Below, piece by piece: positions 50,461 through 59,908 of a DNA stretch of 64,000 nucleotides. Made by a program: the position numbers and the translations under genes. Position 1 is the stretch's first letter, and every line of letters starts with the position of its first letter. The stretch is from JANYCO01 sp964437245 (GTDB lineage Bacteria; Bacteroidota; Bacteroidia; Cytophagales; Cytophagaceae). Where the stretch lies: positions 3,456-67,455 of the forward strand of contig CAYTGJ010000006.1 of the NCBI GenBank assembly GCA_964437245.1, given 5' to 3'. A model generated the notes under the pieces. That model was given only the letters and a program-made list of their open reading frames with translations. It ran no database searches and was not told the origin of the DNA.

Positions 50461-52824
50461 TTAAGGTTGTATCACCAGCTTTTCGGTATGTACCATTTCT
50501 CCGGATTGTATGAGTACCATATAGAGCCCTTTGGCAAGTCCTGCGATGGAAAAAGGGCTGTCTTCACTGCCGGTAGCGGTATGCACGGTTTCTCCCAACT
50601 GGTTCACTAAAGAGACCTTTGCTCCCGAAGGAAGATCACGGAAACGGATTTCTCCGGTGGCCGGATTAGGGTAGACCTGTGGCCGGAAAGTGGAATGTGC
50701 AGGGATGACCGAGGTAGCAGGTAATACAGCGATATAGCTGACTTTTGTTTTGGTATCGGTATCGTCTTCCGGATTAGTGACGGTTAAGGTTACTGTTTTT
50801 AAGCCGGTACTACTATAAGATACGGAGTGCGGGCCGGCACCTGTAGTGCCTGTAGAAGAAATGGCATCCTGCCCGAAATCCCATTGATAGGAAGAAATGA
50901 CACCCTGGGAAGCACTGCTAAATAGAATGTCACTGTCTATGGAGACTTCCGTCTGAGAGGCAAAGAAATCCGCGGTAGGAGGTTCATATCCCGTACCGGT
51001 GATCGAGACATTGTCGATATATATATTCCCTCCATAGTCATTGATTACCCGGAAGCGCAGAATGGCGTTGGAAGAAAGGTAGGAATTTAACGAAATCCCT
51101 GTTTCTGCACGCCAATGGCTGCTGCTGCTTGGCTGCATATTTGCTCCTTTAGTGGCGGATGTTTGCAGGGCGGTACCGCTTTTAGAATAAATAGTGGTCC
51201 AGGTAGTGCCGCAATCCGGGGAGATCGCTACTTCAAGAGTATCCCGGGCGGTACTGTAGAGGGTGTGGGATACTTCAAACGAAAGACTGGGATTGGTAAT
51301 CCATTGAATCCCGATAGGAGGAGTGAGAAGATCGTCTATTTGGCCTCTTGAGGTATAGTTATAGCAGTCTACATAGGCGGACTTGGTGGAGCTTCCGTTT
51401 CCGGAGGAAGAAATTGCTGCCCATGTTTTTTGTGTCTGTAGATTGTCGGTGCTTTCAATTTTCCATCCGGCAGGAGGAAATGTACCTTCAAAATCTTCCA
51501 GGAAAGGAGGTGCTGCGGAAGTTGTGGGAGAGATCAGCCCGGTCTTGGTCATTGTTCTGGAAACTCCTTCTGAAGAAGTGGTGGTAAGACTTATGGCATA
51601 AGGACCGGTACCATTGAAGCTGACAGAGGGATTTTGCAGTGTGGAGGTTGCCGGAGTTCCTCCCACAAAAGACCAGGACCAGGAAGCGGGGAAATTAAGC
51701 GACTGGTCAATAAATTGAACAGGGGAATTCTGGCAGGGAGCAGTATTGTCCGTTGTAAAACGGGAGATAGGCGCTGTATTGCCCGAGCAGCCGCAATTGG
51801 CAAGGTTGGTGGCAGAAACCAGCGAGGCTCGTGCACCGCTGCTAAGTACTGCCCGCATTCGGGTGATCTGGCCGTTGGTAAATTCATCCTGGCATCGTTC
51901 ACTGGAATAATCCATGTAGTTATGAATAAACAGTTCCCGTGGCGTATCAGTACATTCATTGTTTCCGGAGAGACAATTACTGTTGCTACGTTTATGAGGA
52001 GGGGTGTCGCATACCTGATCTCCATTGGAATTGCAGTCCAGATTGCCAGGGCAGCTGCTTCCGTCACCATCCCCCTGAAACGTGTGACGAAGATTCAGGG
52101 CATGCCCGATCTCGTGAATCGCCGTACGGTTGAAATTGGTGTAGCTTTTCAGGTTGAAGCCCCTGCTGCCATCAGGGTCATAGCCAAAAGCATTGTAAAG
52201 GATCACAGAGCCGTCGAAGGTAGAAGAGGCCTCGGGATAATAAGCATAGCCCTGAACACCGCTCAGCCCTCCGTTGTCGTCAATTTCGGTGACGATCCAG
52301 ATATTATAATATTGTGTGTTCGGCCATTTACTGAGGGCCTTTATCTGGGACTCATTGGCATCTGTAATACCTACCAAACCATAAGAATAATAAGAAGAAG
52401 CATTGACTCTGTTGATACCGCTGTGGGCTATGCCGTTAGGATCTCTCTGTGCCAGACAAAATTCTATTTCTGCATCGGCTCCGTTTCCATATTCAGTAGT
52501 CCCGGCTTTTTTCCGGTACGCATTGTTCATGGATTCGATTGCGCTGTAGATCTGTTCGTCTGAAATATTAGCATCGGTTCCTACGGCAGTCCCCACGTGT
52601 AATACATGGACCACTACCGGGATCTTATAAAGTACCGCCTCTATTTTAGCATGAGGAGAGGACGCCGGCTTTTCATTAAGAGCGGACTCAAAGGCCTGAC
52701 GATAAGAAGCGTCCGATTGCATCAATGCCTCGTGCCGTTGAGTTGTTTTGCAAGGCTCATGTTGAGACAAACCTGAAAAAGCAAGAAGCATGCTGAGAGG
52801 TATTAATAATAAACTTTTTTTCAT
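50461..52824 (-). CDS. Secreted M43 metalloprotease with PKD domains and T9SS sorting signal
   Basis: 787 residues from the ATG at 52824, which opens on a signal peptide (MKKSLLLIPLSMLLAFSGLS). A propeptide-like stretch precedes the M43 (pappalysin/cytophagalysin) domain: KIPVVVHVLHVG, then the zinc site TAIHEIGHALNLRH (HExxHxxxxxH) and the Met-turn HNYMDYSSERCQDEFT; several Cys pairs lie between. A PKD-like domain (about 370-450), a carbohydrate/MAM-like sandwich (FLEDFEGTFPPAGWKI) and a second PKD (TADFFASQTEVSIDSD, YQWDFGQ) follow. The last 80 residues are a Por/T9SS C-terminal domain (VYPNPATGEIRFRDL, GLYMVLIQSG). It is exported across the outer membrane by T9SS, consistent with the gldM gene nearby. 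Confidence 0.88.
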   Translation of the reverse strand: MKKSLLLIPLSMLLAFSGLSQHEPCKTTQRHEALMQSDASYRQAFESALNEKPASSPHAKIEAVLYKIPVVVHVLHVGTAVGTDANISDEQIYSAIESMNNAYRKKAGTTEYGNGADAEIEFCLAQRDPNGIAHSGINRVNASSYYSYGLVGITDANESQIKALSKWPNTQYYNIWIVTEIDDNGGLSGVQGYAYYPEASSTFDGSVILYNAFGYDPDGSRGFNLKSYTNFNRTAIHEIGHALNLRHTFQGDGDGSSCPGNLDCNSNGDQVCDTPPHKRSNSNCLSGNNECTDTPRELFIHNYMDYSSERCQDEFTNGQITRMRAVLSSGARASLVSATNLANCGCSGNTAPISRFTTDNTAPCQNSPVQFIDQSLNFPASWSWSFVGGTPATSTLQNPSVSFNGTGPYAISLTTTSSEGVSRTMTKTGLISPTTSAAPPFLEDFEGTFPPAGWKIESTDNLQTQKTWAAISSSGNGSSTKSAYVDCYNYTSRGQIDDLLTPPIGIQWITNPSLSFEVSHTLYSTARDTLEVAISPDCGTTWTTIYSKSGTALQTSATKGANMQPSSSSHWRAETGISLNSYLSSNAILRFRVINDYGGNIYIDNVSITGTGYEPPTADFFASQTEVSIDSDILFSSASQGVISSYQWDFGQDAISSTGTTGAGPHSVSYSSTGLKTVTLTVTNPEDDTDTKTKVSYIAVLPATSVIPAHSTFRPQVYPNPATGEIRFRDLPSGAKVSLVNQLGETVHTATGSEDSPFSIAGLAKGLYMVLIQSGEMVHTEKLVIQP

Positions 52825-53138
52825 AGTCATTTTGGTTAAGAAAAACGGTTGCATACACCGTAACATTAAATAGAACATCTTTATATAAAAAGAGAAAGTT
52901 CCGTTTGATTACATTAAGAGATATATCTCCTAAAGTTACTATAATTGGGTAAAAAGGACAATTAATTGACTCAAAATTAATCGTTTGTTCAGCCTTTTTT
53001 CGGCCAAAGTTCTGCCGGGAAAGATTATTAGGGGAAAAATGACGATCATAGGGACGGACCAGGAACTCTTCTTCCTATATACTGTTTAAATGATTAACTT
53101 TACCCTTTGATTACAGCAAATTTCTGAGGAGCGGCACT
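52825..53138. other. Divergent promoter region, protease/uvrA
   Basis: 314 bp of AT-rich sequence between the two start codons. No gene or repeat was seen; a TGAGGAG sits 8 nt before the uvrA start. Confidence 0.5.
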
Positions 53139-55994
53139 TTGAACAAAAAAGAAACATTAAAGACACAAGCTTTTGATCTTACAGGGTTTGAAAATATTGA
53201 GATATTTGGAGCCCGTGAGCATAATCTTAAAAATATTGATACGGTCATCCCGCGTAATAAACTGGTAGTGATTACGGGGATAAGCGGCAGTGGAAAATCA
53301 TCCCTGGCTTTTGATACCATTTATGCAGAAGGTCAGAGAAGGTACATGGAAAGTTTTTCTGCGTATGCACGATCGTTTATCGGGAATATGGAAAGGCCGG
53401 ATGTCGATAAGATCAACGGACTTAGTCCTGTGATCTCCATCGAACAGAAGACTACTTCCCGGAATCCTCGTTCTACGGTGGGGACCGTTACAGAGATCTA
53501 CGATTTTTTACGGCTGCTCTATGCCCGCGCCGGTGAAGCTTTTTCCTATGTGACAGGTGAAAAGATGATCCGTCAGTCGGAAGATCAGATCATCACACAT
53601 ATCCTTTCTTCTTTTAATAATAAAAAGATAAGTCTGCTCGCTCCCGTAGTGAAAGGGCGTAAAGGCCACTACCGGGAATTGTTTACGGAGATCCTGAAAA
53701 TGGGTTTTAATAAAGTACGCATCGATGGAGAGATCACAGAGCTGGTTCCCAAGATGCAGGTAGACCGTTATAAGATCCACGACATCGAAATAGTGATTGA
53801 TCGTATGCAGGTCAGCGAAGAAGACCGTTTCAGGATCGCTCAGTCGGTACAGGCCTCTCTGAAATACGGAAAAGGAGTGATGATGGTAGTCCCTCATACC
53901 GACAAGGGAGATGGCAAAGCACAGTTTTTCTCCAAGTTTCTGATGGATCCTAAATCGGGAATTGCCTACGATGAACCGGCTCCCAATATGTTTTCCTTCA
54001 ACTCTCCTTATGGAGCCTGCCCGAGTTGTAACGGCCTTGGTTCGATTGAAGAATTGACGGAAGATTCCATCATCCCGGACAAGACCTTGTCGATCGCCGG
54101 AGGAGGAATCGCACCTCTGGGGGAATACAGGGATATATGGATGTTTCGACAGCTGGAAGCAGCACTTAAAAAATTTAAAGTGAAGCTGACTGTCCCGATC
54201 AAAGATATTCCCAAAGACGCTTTATATCTGATCCTGTACGGGACAGAGGCTTCTTCTGAAAAAACAGGTGCCAAGTATACTTTTGAGTTTGACGGTATCA
54301 TCAATTACCTCCAGCATTTTGATGAGAATGGTTCGGAGTATGCCATGGACTGGCTGAGTGAATACAAGACCGTAACGGTATGTCCGGAATGCAATGGCGC
54401 AAGGCTGAAAAAAGAATCGCTTCATTTTAAGATCGATCAGAAAAATATATCAGAACTCGCGTTGATGGACATCAACCAGCTGAAACAATGGTTTTCCGGC
54501 CTGGAAAACCGTTTGGACAGCAGGCAGAATGTGATCGCAGCGGAGGTGCTGAAAGAGATCCGCAAAAGGATCGGTTTCTTGCTGGATGTAGGCCTCGATT
54601 ATCTGACGCTTGATCGTCCCTTACGGACCTTGTCAGGAGGAGAAACCCAAAGGATCAGGCTGGCGACACAAATAGGTACGCAACTGGTCGGGGTTTTATA
54701 TATCCTTGACGAACCGAGTATAGGACTACACCAGCGGGACAATGTGAAACTGATCAAAGCCCTCCAGGATCTTCGGGATATCGGGAATACAGTTATTGTG
54801 GTGGAGCATGACAAAGATATGATGCTTCACTGTGACTATCTTATCGACATAGGCCCAGGGGCAGGAAGACACGGAGGGACAGTGGTGGCTTCCGGAACGC
54901 CGGAAGAGTTTAAAAAACACGAAAGCCTGACCGCTCAGTATCTTTGGGGAAAGAAAAATATTGAAGTGCCGGCCACAAGGAGAGAAGGGAACGGAAAGAA
55001 GATCGTCTTAAAAGGCGCTACCGGTCACAATCTTAAAAATGTAACGCTCGAACTTCCTTTAGGGAAAATGATTTGTGTGACCGGTGTTTCCGGAAGCGGT
55101 AAATCTTCCCTGATCCATGATACTCTTTTCCCTATTCTGAATAAGCATTTTTACCGGTCCAGAAGAGAAGCGCTCCCATTCAAGGACATCAAGGGACTTG
55201 AACATATTGATAAAGTGATCGAGGTGGATCAGTCGCCGATCGGGCGTACTCCTCGCTCCAATCCTGCTACCTATACAGAAGTGTTTTCAGAGATCCGGAA
55301 TTTGTATACCCAATTGCCCGAAGCCAAAATACGCGGATATAAACCCGGAAGATTTTCCTTCAATGTAAAAGGAGGACGTTGCGAAGTTTGCGAAGGTGCC
55401 GGAATGAAGGTGATCGAAATGGATTTTCTGCCGGATGTACACGTTCCGTGTGAAAGCTGTAAAGGGAAACGATACAACCGTGAGACCCTGGAAGTCCGCT
55501 TCAAAGGGAAGTCCATCGCTGATGTGCTGGACATGACCGTAGAGCAAGCCGTTGAGTTTTTTGAAAACCAACCCTATATTGTCCGGAAGATCCAAACGAT
55601 GAACGATGTCGGACTGGGTTACATTACACTGGGGCAACATGCTACTACCTTGTCCGGAGGAGAAGCCCAGCGGGTAAAGCTCGCCACAGAGCTTTCGAAA
55701 AAAGATACCGGCCGTACGTTGTATATTCTGGACGAGCCTACTACCGGATTGCATTTCAAGGATATTCAGCATCTGCTGGATGTGCTGAATAAACTTACTG
55801 ATAAAGGAAATTCCGTGCTGATCATAGAACATAATCTTGACCTGATCAAAGTAGCGGACCATATCATTGATGTCGGTCCGGAAGGTGGAGATAAAGGCGG
55901 AACGATCGTTTGCGAAGGAACTCCTGAAGAAGTCGCTAAAAATAAGATGAGTTATACTGCCAGGTTCCTCCGGGAGGAATTGAAGAATTCCTGA
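53139..55994 (+). CDS. uvrA: Excinuclease ABC subunit A
   Basis: 951 residues. Damage-recognition ATPase of nucleotide excision repair. Two ABC modules: Walker A GISGSGKSSLAF at about 47, first signature LSGGETQRIRLATQIG with VLYILDEPSIGLHQRD, then GVSGSGKSSLIHD near residue 650, second signature LSGGEAQRVKLATEL with LYILDEPTTGLHFKD. Zinc modules: CPSCNGLG … CPECNGARL in the first half and CEVCEGAGMKVIEM … CESCKGKRYNRET in the second. Full length. The start is TTG at 53139, close to the conserved IEIFGAREHNLKNID; no ATG fits. ogt follows after 32 bp, forming a DNA-repair pair. Confidence 0.96.
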   Translation: MNKKETLKTQAFDLTGFENIEIFGAREHNLKNIDTVIPRNKLVVITGISGSGKSSLAFDTIYAEGQRRYMESFSAYARSFIGNMERPDVDKINGLSPVISIEQKTTSRNPRSTVGTVTEIYDFLRLLYARAGEAFSYVTGEKMIRQSEDQIITHILSSFNNKKISLLAPVVKGRKGHYRELFTEILKMGFNKVRIDGEITELVPKMQVDRYKIHDIEIVIDRMQVSEEDRFRIAQSVQASLKYGKGVMMVVPHTDKGDGKAQFFSKFLMDPKSGIAYDEPAPNMFSFNSPYGACPSCNGLGSIEELTEDSIIPDKTLSIAGGGIAPLGEYRDIWMFRQLEAALKKFKVKLTVPIKDIPKDALYLILYGTEASSEKTGAKYTFEFDGIINYLQHFDENGSEYAMDWLSEYKTVTVCPECNGARLKKESLHFKIDQKNISELALMDINQLKQWFSGLENRLDSRQNVIAAEVLKEIRKRIGFLLDVGLDYLTLDRPLRTLSGGETQRIRLATQIGTQLVGVLYILDEPSIGLHQRDNVKLIKALQDLRDIGNTVIVVEHDKDMMLHCDYLIDIGPGAGRHGGTVVASGTPEEFKKHESLTAQYLWGKKNIEVPATRREGNGKKIVLKGATGHNLKNVTLELPLGKMICVTGVSGSGKSSLIHDTLFPILNKHFYRSRREALPFKDIKGLEHIDKVIEVDQSPIGRTPRSNPATYTEVFSEIRNLYTQLPEAKIRGYKPGRFSFNVKGGRCEVCEGAGMKVIEMDFLPDVHVPCESCKGKRYNRETLEVRFKGKSIADVLDMTVEQAVEFFENQPYIVRKIQTMNDVGLGYITLGQHATTLSGGEAQRVKLATELSKKDTGRTLYILDEPTTGLHFKDIQHLLDVLNKLTDKGNSVLIIEHNLDLIKVADHIIDVGPEGGDKGGTIVCEGTPEEVAKNKMSYTARFLREELKNS

Positions 55995-56026
55995 TCCATG
56001 ATACCCTTTCTGTTCTCTATTAATAA

Positions 56027-56518
56027 ATGACAGCAAAATTATTTACATCCTGTTTTCTCAGCCCTTTAGGGACCATTGAAATAAAAGCGAATGATACGCA
56101 TATTCTGTCTGTATTGTTTGCAGAGAAGATCTCCATTGAAAACCCCAATGAACTGACCCGTCAATGCATCACTCAGCTGGAGGAGTTTTTTGATAAAAAG
56201 AGAAAAACGTTTGATCTCCCTTTTCACCTGGAGGGAACAGAATTTCAGCAAAAGATATGGACTGCACTGACTACGATCCCATTTGGACGAACCATTTCCT
56301 ACAAAGAGCTGGCGCTTAAAACAGGTAAATCAGGAAGTGTAAGAGCGGTGGGAGCTGCCAACGGACAAAACCAATTTCTGGTAGTGATCCCTTGCCATCG
56401 TGTGATCGGAAGCGATGGAAATCTGGTAGGTTATGCCGGAGAACTCTGGCGTAAAAAATGGTTGTTGGATTTTGAGCAAGGGGATAAAAACGGAAAACAA
56501 CTTGGTTTAGTATACTAA
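56027..56518 (+). CDS. ogt: Methylated-DNA-protein-cysteine methyltransferase
   Basis: 163 residues, single-domain Ogt/MGMT that removes O6-alkyl from guanine in DNA by irreversible transfer to Cys123 (VVIPCHRVIG). Other motifs: TEFQQKIWTALTTIPFGRTISYKELA (helix and DNA-binding), RAVGAANGQN (Arg finger) and GNLVGYAGELWRKKWLLD. Not fused to an AraC/Ada regulator. It lies 32 bp after uvrA and is probably read with it. The short N-terminal domain is normal for the family. Confidence 0.92.
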   Translation: MTAKLFTSCFLSPLGTIEIKANDTHILSVLFAEKISIENPNELTRQCITQLEEFFDKKRKTFDLPFHLEGTEFQQKIWTALTTIPFGRTISYKELALKTGKSGSVRAVGAANGQNQFLVVIPCHRVIGSDGNLVGYAGELWRKKWLLDFEQGDKNGKQLGLVY

Positions 56519-56536
56519 AAAAATATTTTTTTTGAA

Positions 56537-56565
56537 GGGTTACTTTCCATACCCTTTTTTATTAA
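56537..56565 (+). promoter_or_regulatory. Putative ECF-sigma promoter (near match)
   Basis: GGGTTACT (56537-56544), 14-nt spacer, TTATTAA (56559-56565), 31 nt before the ATG of the DUF4349 gene. It matches the site at 3218-3246 at 13 of 15 fixed positions, with the same spacer length, so the gene is a possible member of the ECF regulon. Confidence 0.45.
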
Positions 56566-56596
56566 AGGGAAATTTGAACCTTTAAATCCTTATCCT

Positions 56597-57514
56597 ATGA
56601 ATCTTCTGCATATAGGCCGGGTATTCTCCGGCATGGCCTTACTTTGCCTTTTGACAGCCTGTGAGAAAGCTCATCATGAATATTCGGAGCATGCGTATGC
56701 CGCCGATACAGTATCGTATCCTTATGATCCGGAGAAGTCAGAGCTTCCTGCACAGCGGATGATGATCCGTAAAGCAGAGATGAATTTCAAAGTCAAAGAG
56801 CTTCAGAAAACTTCTCAGAAGATTACGGCGATGACCGCTTATTACGGAGGTGAAATATGGAACAGCCATCTGAGAACGGAAATTCAGAATTCGGTGACCA
56901 GAAAAATATCAGCAGATTCGTTGCGGGAGGTCATTACTCACCGGCAAACGAACAATATGCAGATCCGGGTTCCGTCTAAAAATCTGGATAGCTTGCTGAC
57001 TGCCCTGGAAGAGCTTTCTCTGCTGCTGCATTATAAATCGGTCACCAGTGAAAATGTATCGTTGGAATATCTTTCGAACGAACTGAAAGCAAAAAACATG
57101 GCCCGTACACAAAGCCGGCTGGAAGGAGCTATGCAAAAAAAGAAAGCCGGTCTCGAGGAATACACGAATGTAGAATACTCTGGTATTGACATGCAGAATA
57201 ATGTGATTGATAAACAGATCCAGAACATGTCCTTGATGGATAAGGTACAGTATAGTACTGTCAATGTATCGATCTACCAGGACAAAGAAGTCTATACGAA
57301 TGTGATCGCTAATTTGAATGCTGATCGTTTTGACCCTGGATTTTTTGCTTCTTCGGGGATGGCCATACAGGAAGGCTGGGAATATATGCTGAGTGTACTG
57401 GTGTTTTTTATTCGCCTCTGGCCTTTGTATTTGCTGGGATTAGGAGTGTTTTTCCTGATCCGTTACCTGGATAAATTCAGGTCGAAGGTTTCGAAAGCAG
57501 AGGTCGAAAATTAA
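56597..57514 (+). CDS. DUF4349 lipoprotein
   Basis: 305 residues. N-terminal lipoprotein signal (LLHIGRVFSGMALLCLLTAC). DUF4349 core: RMMIRKAEMNFKVKELQKTSQKITAMTAYYGGEI, MQIRVPSKNLDSLLTALEELSLL, LEYLSNELKAKNMARTQSRLEGAMQK (coiled coil) and KVQYSTVNVSIYQ. One membrane helix near the C-terminus (LYLLGLGVFFLIRYL). The family is widespread and often near stress or anti-sigma genes, but of unknown function. It is preceded by an ECF-like promoter (56537-56565). Both ends can be membrane-bound: a lipid at the outer or inner membrane and a C-terminal helix in the inner membrane, which is peculiar and needs a topology test. Confidence 0.8.
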   Translation: MNLLHIGRVFSGMALLCLLTACEKAHHEYSEHAYAADTVSYPYDPEKSELPAQRMMIRKAEMNFKVKELQKTSQKITAMTAYYGGEIWNSHLRTEIQNSVTRKISADSLREVITHRQTNNMQIRVPSKNLDSLLTALEELSLLLHYKSVTSENVSLEYLSNELKAKNMARTQSRLEGAMQKKKAGLEEYTNVEYSGIDMQNNVIDKQIQNMSLMDKVQYSTVNVSIYQDKEVYTNVIANLNADRFDPGFFASSGMAIQEGWEYMLSVLVFFIRLWPLYLLGLGVFFLIRYLDKFRSKVSKAEVEN

Positions 57515-57648
57515 AATTACTGGTTTTTCAGGGAGTAAGTAGGAGATATCGAAAAAGGTCTTTTGCTTATTCTCTGATTTTTTTTGATGAAGCTGTATCT
57601 TTTGAAAAAGGCCTGCATTATGGTTTTAAAATTTAAACTATAAACGTT

Positions 57649-59250
57649 ATGGCAGGAACAAAAGAATCTCCAAGGCAGAAGATGATCGGAATGATGTATC
57701 TGGTGCTTACCGCTTTGCTCGCTTTACAGGTGAGTTCAGCATTGATCTATAAATTTCAGGCATTAAATACAAGCCTGGAAAAGACGGTGGCCAGCAGTGA
57801 GGCCGGAAACAGTCAGAAACAGGCTGGTATTGCAAAGCTGGTGGAACAGCGGGGGAAAAAGCCCAGAGAAGTAGAGCTGGGAAACCGTGCGCTGGAAATC
57901 CGTGTGAAAACACAACAAATGTTGTCAGAGATTGAGACGATCAAAAAAGAGCTCGTCGAGAAAACCGGAGGATATAATGAGGAAGGCGGTTATAAAGGAG
58001 CCAATGAGGAAACAGAGGTAGAAGTGATCATGATCGGAGCCAATGAAAAATCCGGGAAGGCTTATGCGCTGAAAAAGAAACTGGATGAATACGTCGCTTT
58101 CATTAATCAATATGCTCCGGAAAAATTTGAAGGATTGGCGAGACATGCCAGTGAAGAACCTTCGTTGAAGAAAAATTCCGATCAGAGAAATAAAGATTAT
58201 GCACATCTCAATTTCGGACAAACACCGATGGTCGCAGCACTGGCTGTGCTCAGTGAAACAGAGTCGAAGATTCTGAATATGGAAGCCGCATTGCTTGCAG
58301 AGATTCAGAAAGGGATCAGCGATGATGATTTTCCGGTAGATAAGATGATGCCGCTGGTAAAACCACAGTCAGAATTTGTCGTAGCGGGGACCAAATACGA
58401 AGCAGAAATGTTTATGGTGGCGACCTCTTCGGCGATGAAACCGCATATGGAGTTTAACAATGGTGCTATCCCGGTGGATGAGAACGGGATCGGAAAACTT
58501 TCTTTTGTAGCCAGCGGCGGGAACTACCGGCCTGACGGGACAGTAAAGAAAACATGGACGGGTAAGATCAAGATCAAAAAACCAAACGGAGAGGATTCAA
58601 CCTATCATGTAACACACGAATATACGGTAGTAAAACCGGTGATACAGGTGCAGTCGGCTTCGGTACAATCGTTGTATAAAAACTGTGGTAACAAGCTGAA
58701 TATTTCTGTACCGGCACTGGGGGCTTCCTACCATCCTGTGTTTAATGTGGAAGGAGCATCGCTGATCAATGGAGAGCGTCCTGGATCGGTCACCTTGGTG
58801 CCAACAGGAGCAAAAGTAAAAGTGAAGGTCAATAACAATGGAAGTTTTCTGGGAGAAGAAAACTTCGGAGTGAAATTAATTCCTATGCCTTCCATAGAAG
58901 TGAAAGTCAATAACCAGAAAGTATCTCCCCTGGAAGGAATTACAGCCGGCTCTGCCAGAACCATGCTGATCAGAGCTATTCCGGAAAAGAACTTCGCAGA
59001 GGCATTGCCGGAAGATGCGGTTTATTTTGTATCGGAAGCTACTATTACACTGGCCAGAGGAAAGAAAAAAGTAACGGATATTAAGCTGACAAGCGGAAAT
59101 AATATTTCGCTGGGAGCAATGGCTCCTGAAATGAAAGCCGGTGACCGTATTATTGTAGAAGTTACAAAAGTGAAAAGAAAGAATTTCCGCAACGAGATCG
59201 AAGAGGTTTCCGGATTCGGAAGGTATTATGAAACCATTATCCTGAACTAA
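57649..59250 (+). CDS. gldM: GldM-like T9SS/gliding motor protein (orphan)
   Basis: 533 residues, the length of GldM/PorM. One N-terminal membrane helix (MIGMMYLVLTALLALQVSSALIYKF begins just after KESPRQK), which in GldM pairs with GldL to form the proton-driven motor of the type IX secretion system. The periplasmic part (about 40-533) has helical EVELGNRALEIRVKTQQMLSEIETI, FGQTPMVAALAVLSETESKILNMEAALLAEI and the beta domains FVVAGTKYEAEMFMVATSS and YRPDGTVKKTWTGKIKI, as in known GldM structures. gldK, gldL and gldN are not beside it: the upstream gene is the DUF4349 lipoprotein and a terminator follows. It may be a second copy. Confidence 0.85.
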   Translation: MAGTKESPRQKMIGMMYLVLTALLALQVSSALIYKFQALNTSLEKTVASSEAGNSQKQAGIAKLVEQRGKKPREVELGNRALEIRVKTQQMLSEIETIKKELVEKTGGYNEEGGYKGANEETEVEVIMIGANEKSGKAYALKKKLDEYVAFINQYAPEKFEGLARHASEEPSLKKNSDQRNKDYAHLNFGQTPMVAALAVLSETESKILNMEAALLAEIQKGISDDDFPVDKMMPLVKPQSEFVVAGTKYEAEMFMVATSSAMKPHMEFNNGAIPVDENGIGKLSFVASGGNYRPDGTVKKTWTGKIKIKKPNGEDSTYHVTHEYTVVKPVIQVQSASVQSLYKNCGNKLNISVPALGASYHPVFNVEGASLINGERPGSVTLVPTGAKVKVKVNNNGSFLGEENFGVKLIPMPSIEVKVNNQKVSPLEGITAGSARTMLIRAIPEKNFAEALPEDAVYFVSEATITLARGKKKVTDIKLTSGNNISLGAMAPEMKAGDRIIVEVTKVKRKNFRNEIEEVSGFGRYYETIILN

Positions 59251-59284
59251 AACTATAACGGATTATGTAGTGCGTTTAGGATTT

Positions 59285-59313
59285 GTCCGCAGGTACAGTA
59301 ATGTCCTGCGGAC
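59285..59313 (+). terminator. Terminator of gldM
   Basis: GTCCGCAGG (59285-59293) and CCTGCGGAC (59305-59313) with a T-rich tail (TACTTTTAT), 34 bp after the stop, between convergent genes. Confidence 0.8.
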
Positions 59314-59341
59314 TACTTTTATATCCTGGAAAAAGGAGGCG

Positions 59342-59815
59342 TTAAACCCGCTCAGCCTGCTCTTTTAATGCACGGTTCATCTCCTCGAATCCAGCCCGTG
59401 TATTTTTGTCGATCATTTTTTTGAACAAAGGAACAAGAATTCCTGAAAACCGCTCTCCCTGGACTACGGTGGTGGTGCCGTTGTGATGGTCCGTAAGAAG
59501 GAAAAAATGTTCTCCGTCAAAAAGTCCCGGGAAAAATAAATGCCCTAGCCAACGGAATTCTTTAGCTGTTTCGAAAGCCAGAACCCTTGGCCGGAACTTC
59601 ATTGCCATTCCATCGGGAGGCTGAAGGGATATTTGGAGTTTGTTTCCTTTCTTTACCTCTCCTTTCAGCGAACGTATGAAAGGATTCCAGTCGGGGTATT
59701 TTTTGAAATCGGTCAGAACCTCCCAGACTTTCTGAGAAGAAGCGTTTACAAGAATTTCGGTCCGGAGGAGTTGAACACCGGAAGCGTTTCTTTCGGAAGT
59801 GTCAGAGCGTGTCAT
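59342..59815 (-). CDS. SRPBCC (polyketide cyclase-like) protein
   Basis: 157 residues from the ATG at 59815; a longer frame from 59863 is possible but adds non-family residues. One START/SRPBCC domain: LLRTEILVNASSQKVWEVLTDFKKYPDWNPFIRSLKGEV is the classic start (strand, then helix with W-x-x-L-T-D-x-x-x-Y-P-x-W-N-P), then KGNKLQISLQPP, RWLGHLFFPGLFDGEHFFLL and GERFSGILVPLFKK. It binds a small hydrophobic ligand; which is unknown. It follows the Crp/Fnr regulator on the same strand. Confidence 0.82.
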   Translation of the reverse strand: MTRSDTSERNASGVQLLRTEILVNASSQKVWEVLTDFKKYPDWNPFIRSLKGEVKKGNKLQISLQPPDGMAMKFRPRVLAFETAKEFRWLGHLFFPGLFDGEHFFLLTDHHNGTTTVVQGERFSGILVPLFKKMIDKNTRAGFEEMNRALKEQAERV

Positions 59816-59908
59816 AAATATATCTGTACTGAGTTTTTTGTTGTCAATATAGTACAGACACAAAGATCGGAGAGAAAGGAGCGATTGCTCTTGACAAAAA
59901 TCAAGAAA

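Noticed and set aside
51634..52563. Plus-strand 309-codon frame opposite the M43 protease
   Set aside because: Shadow of the protease gene, whose zinc site and T9SS tail are clear on the minus strand.
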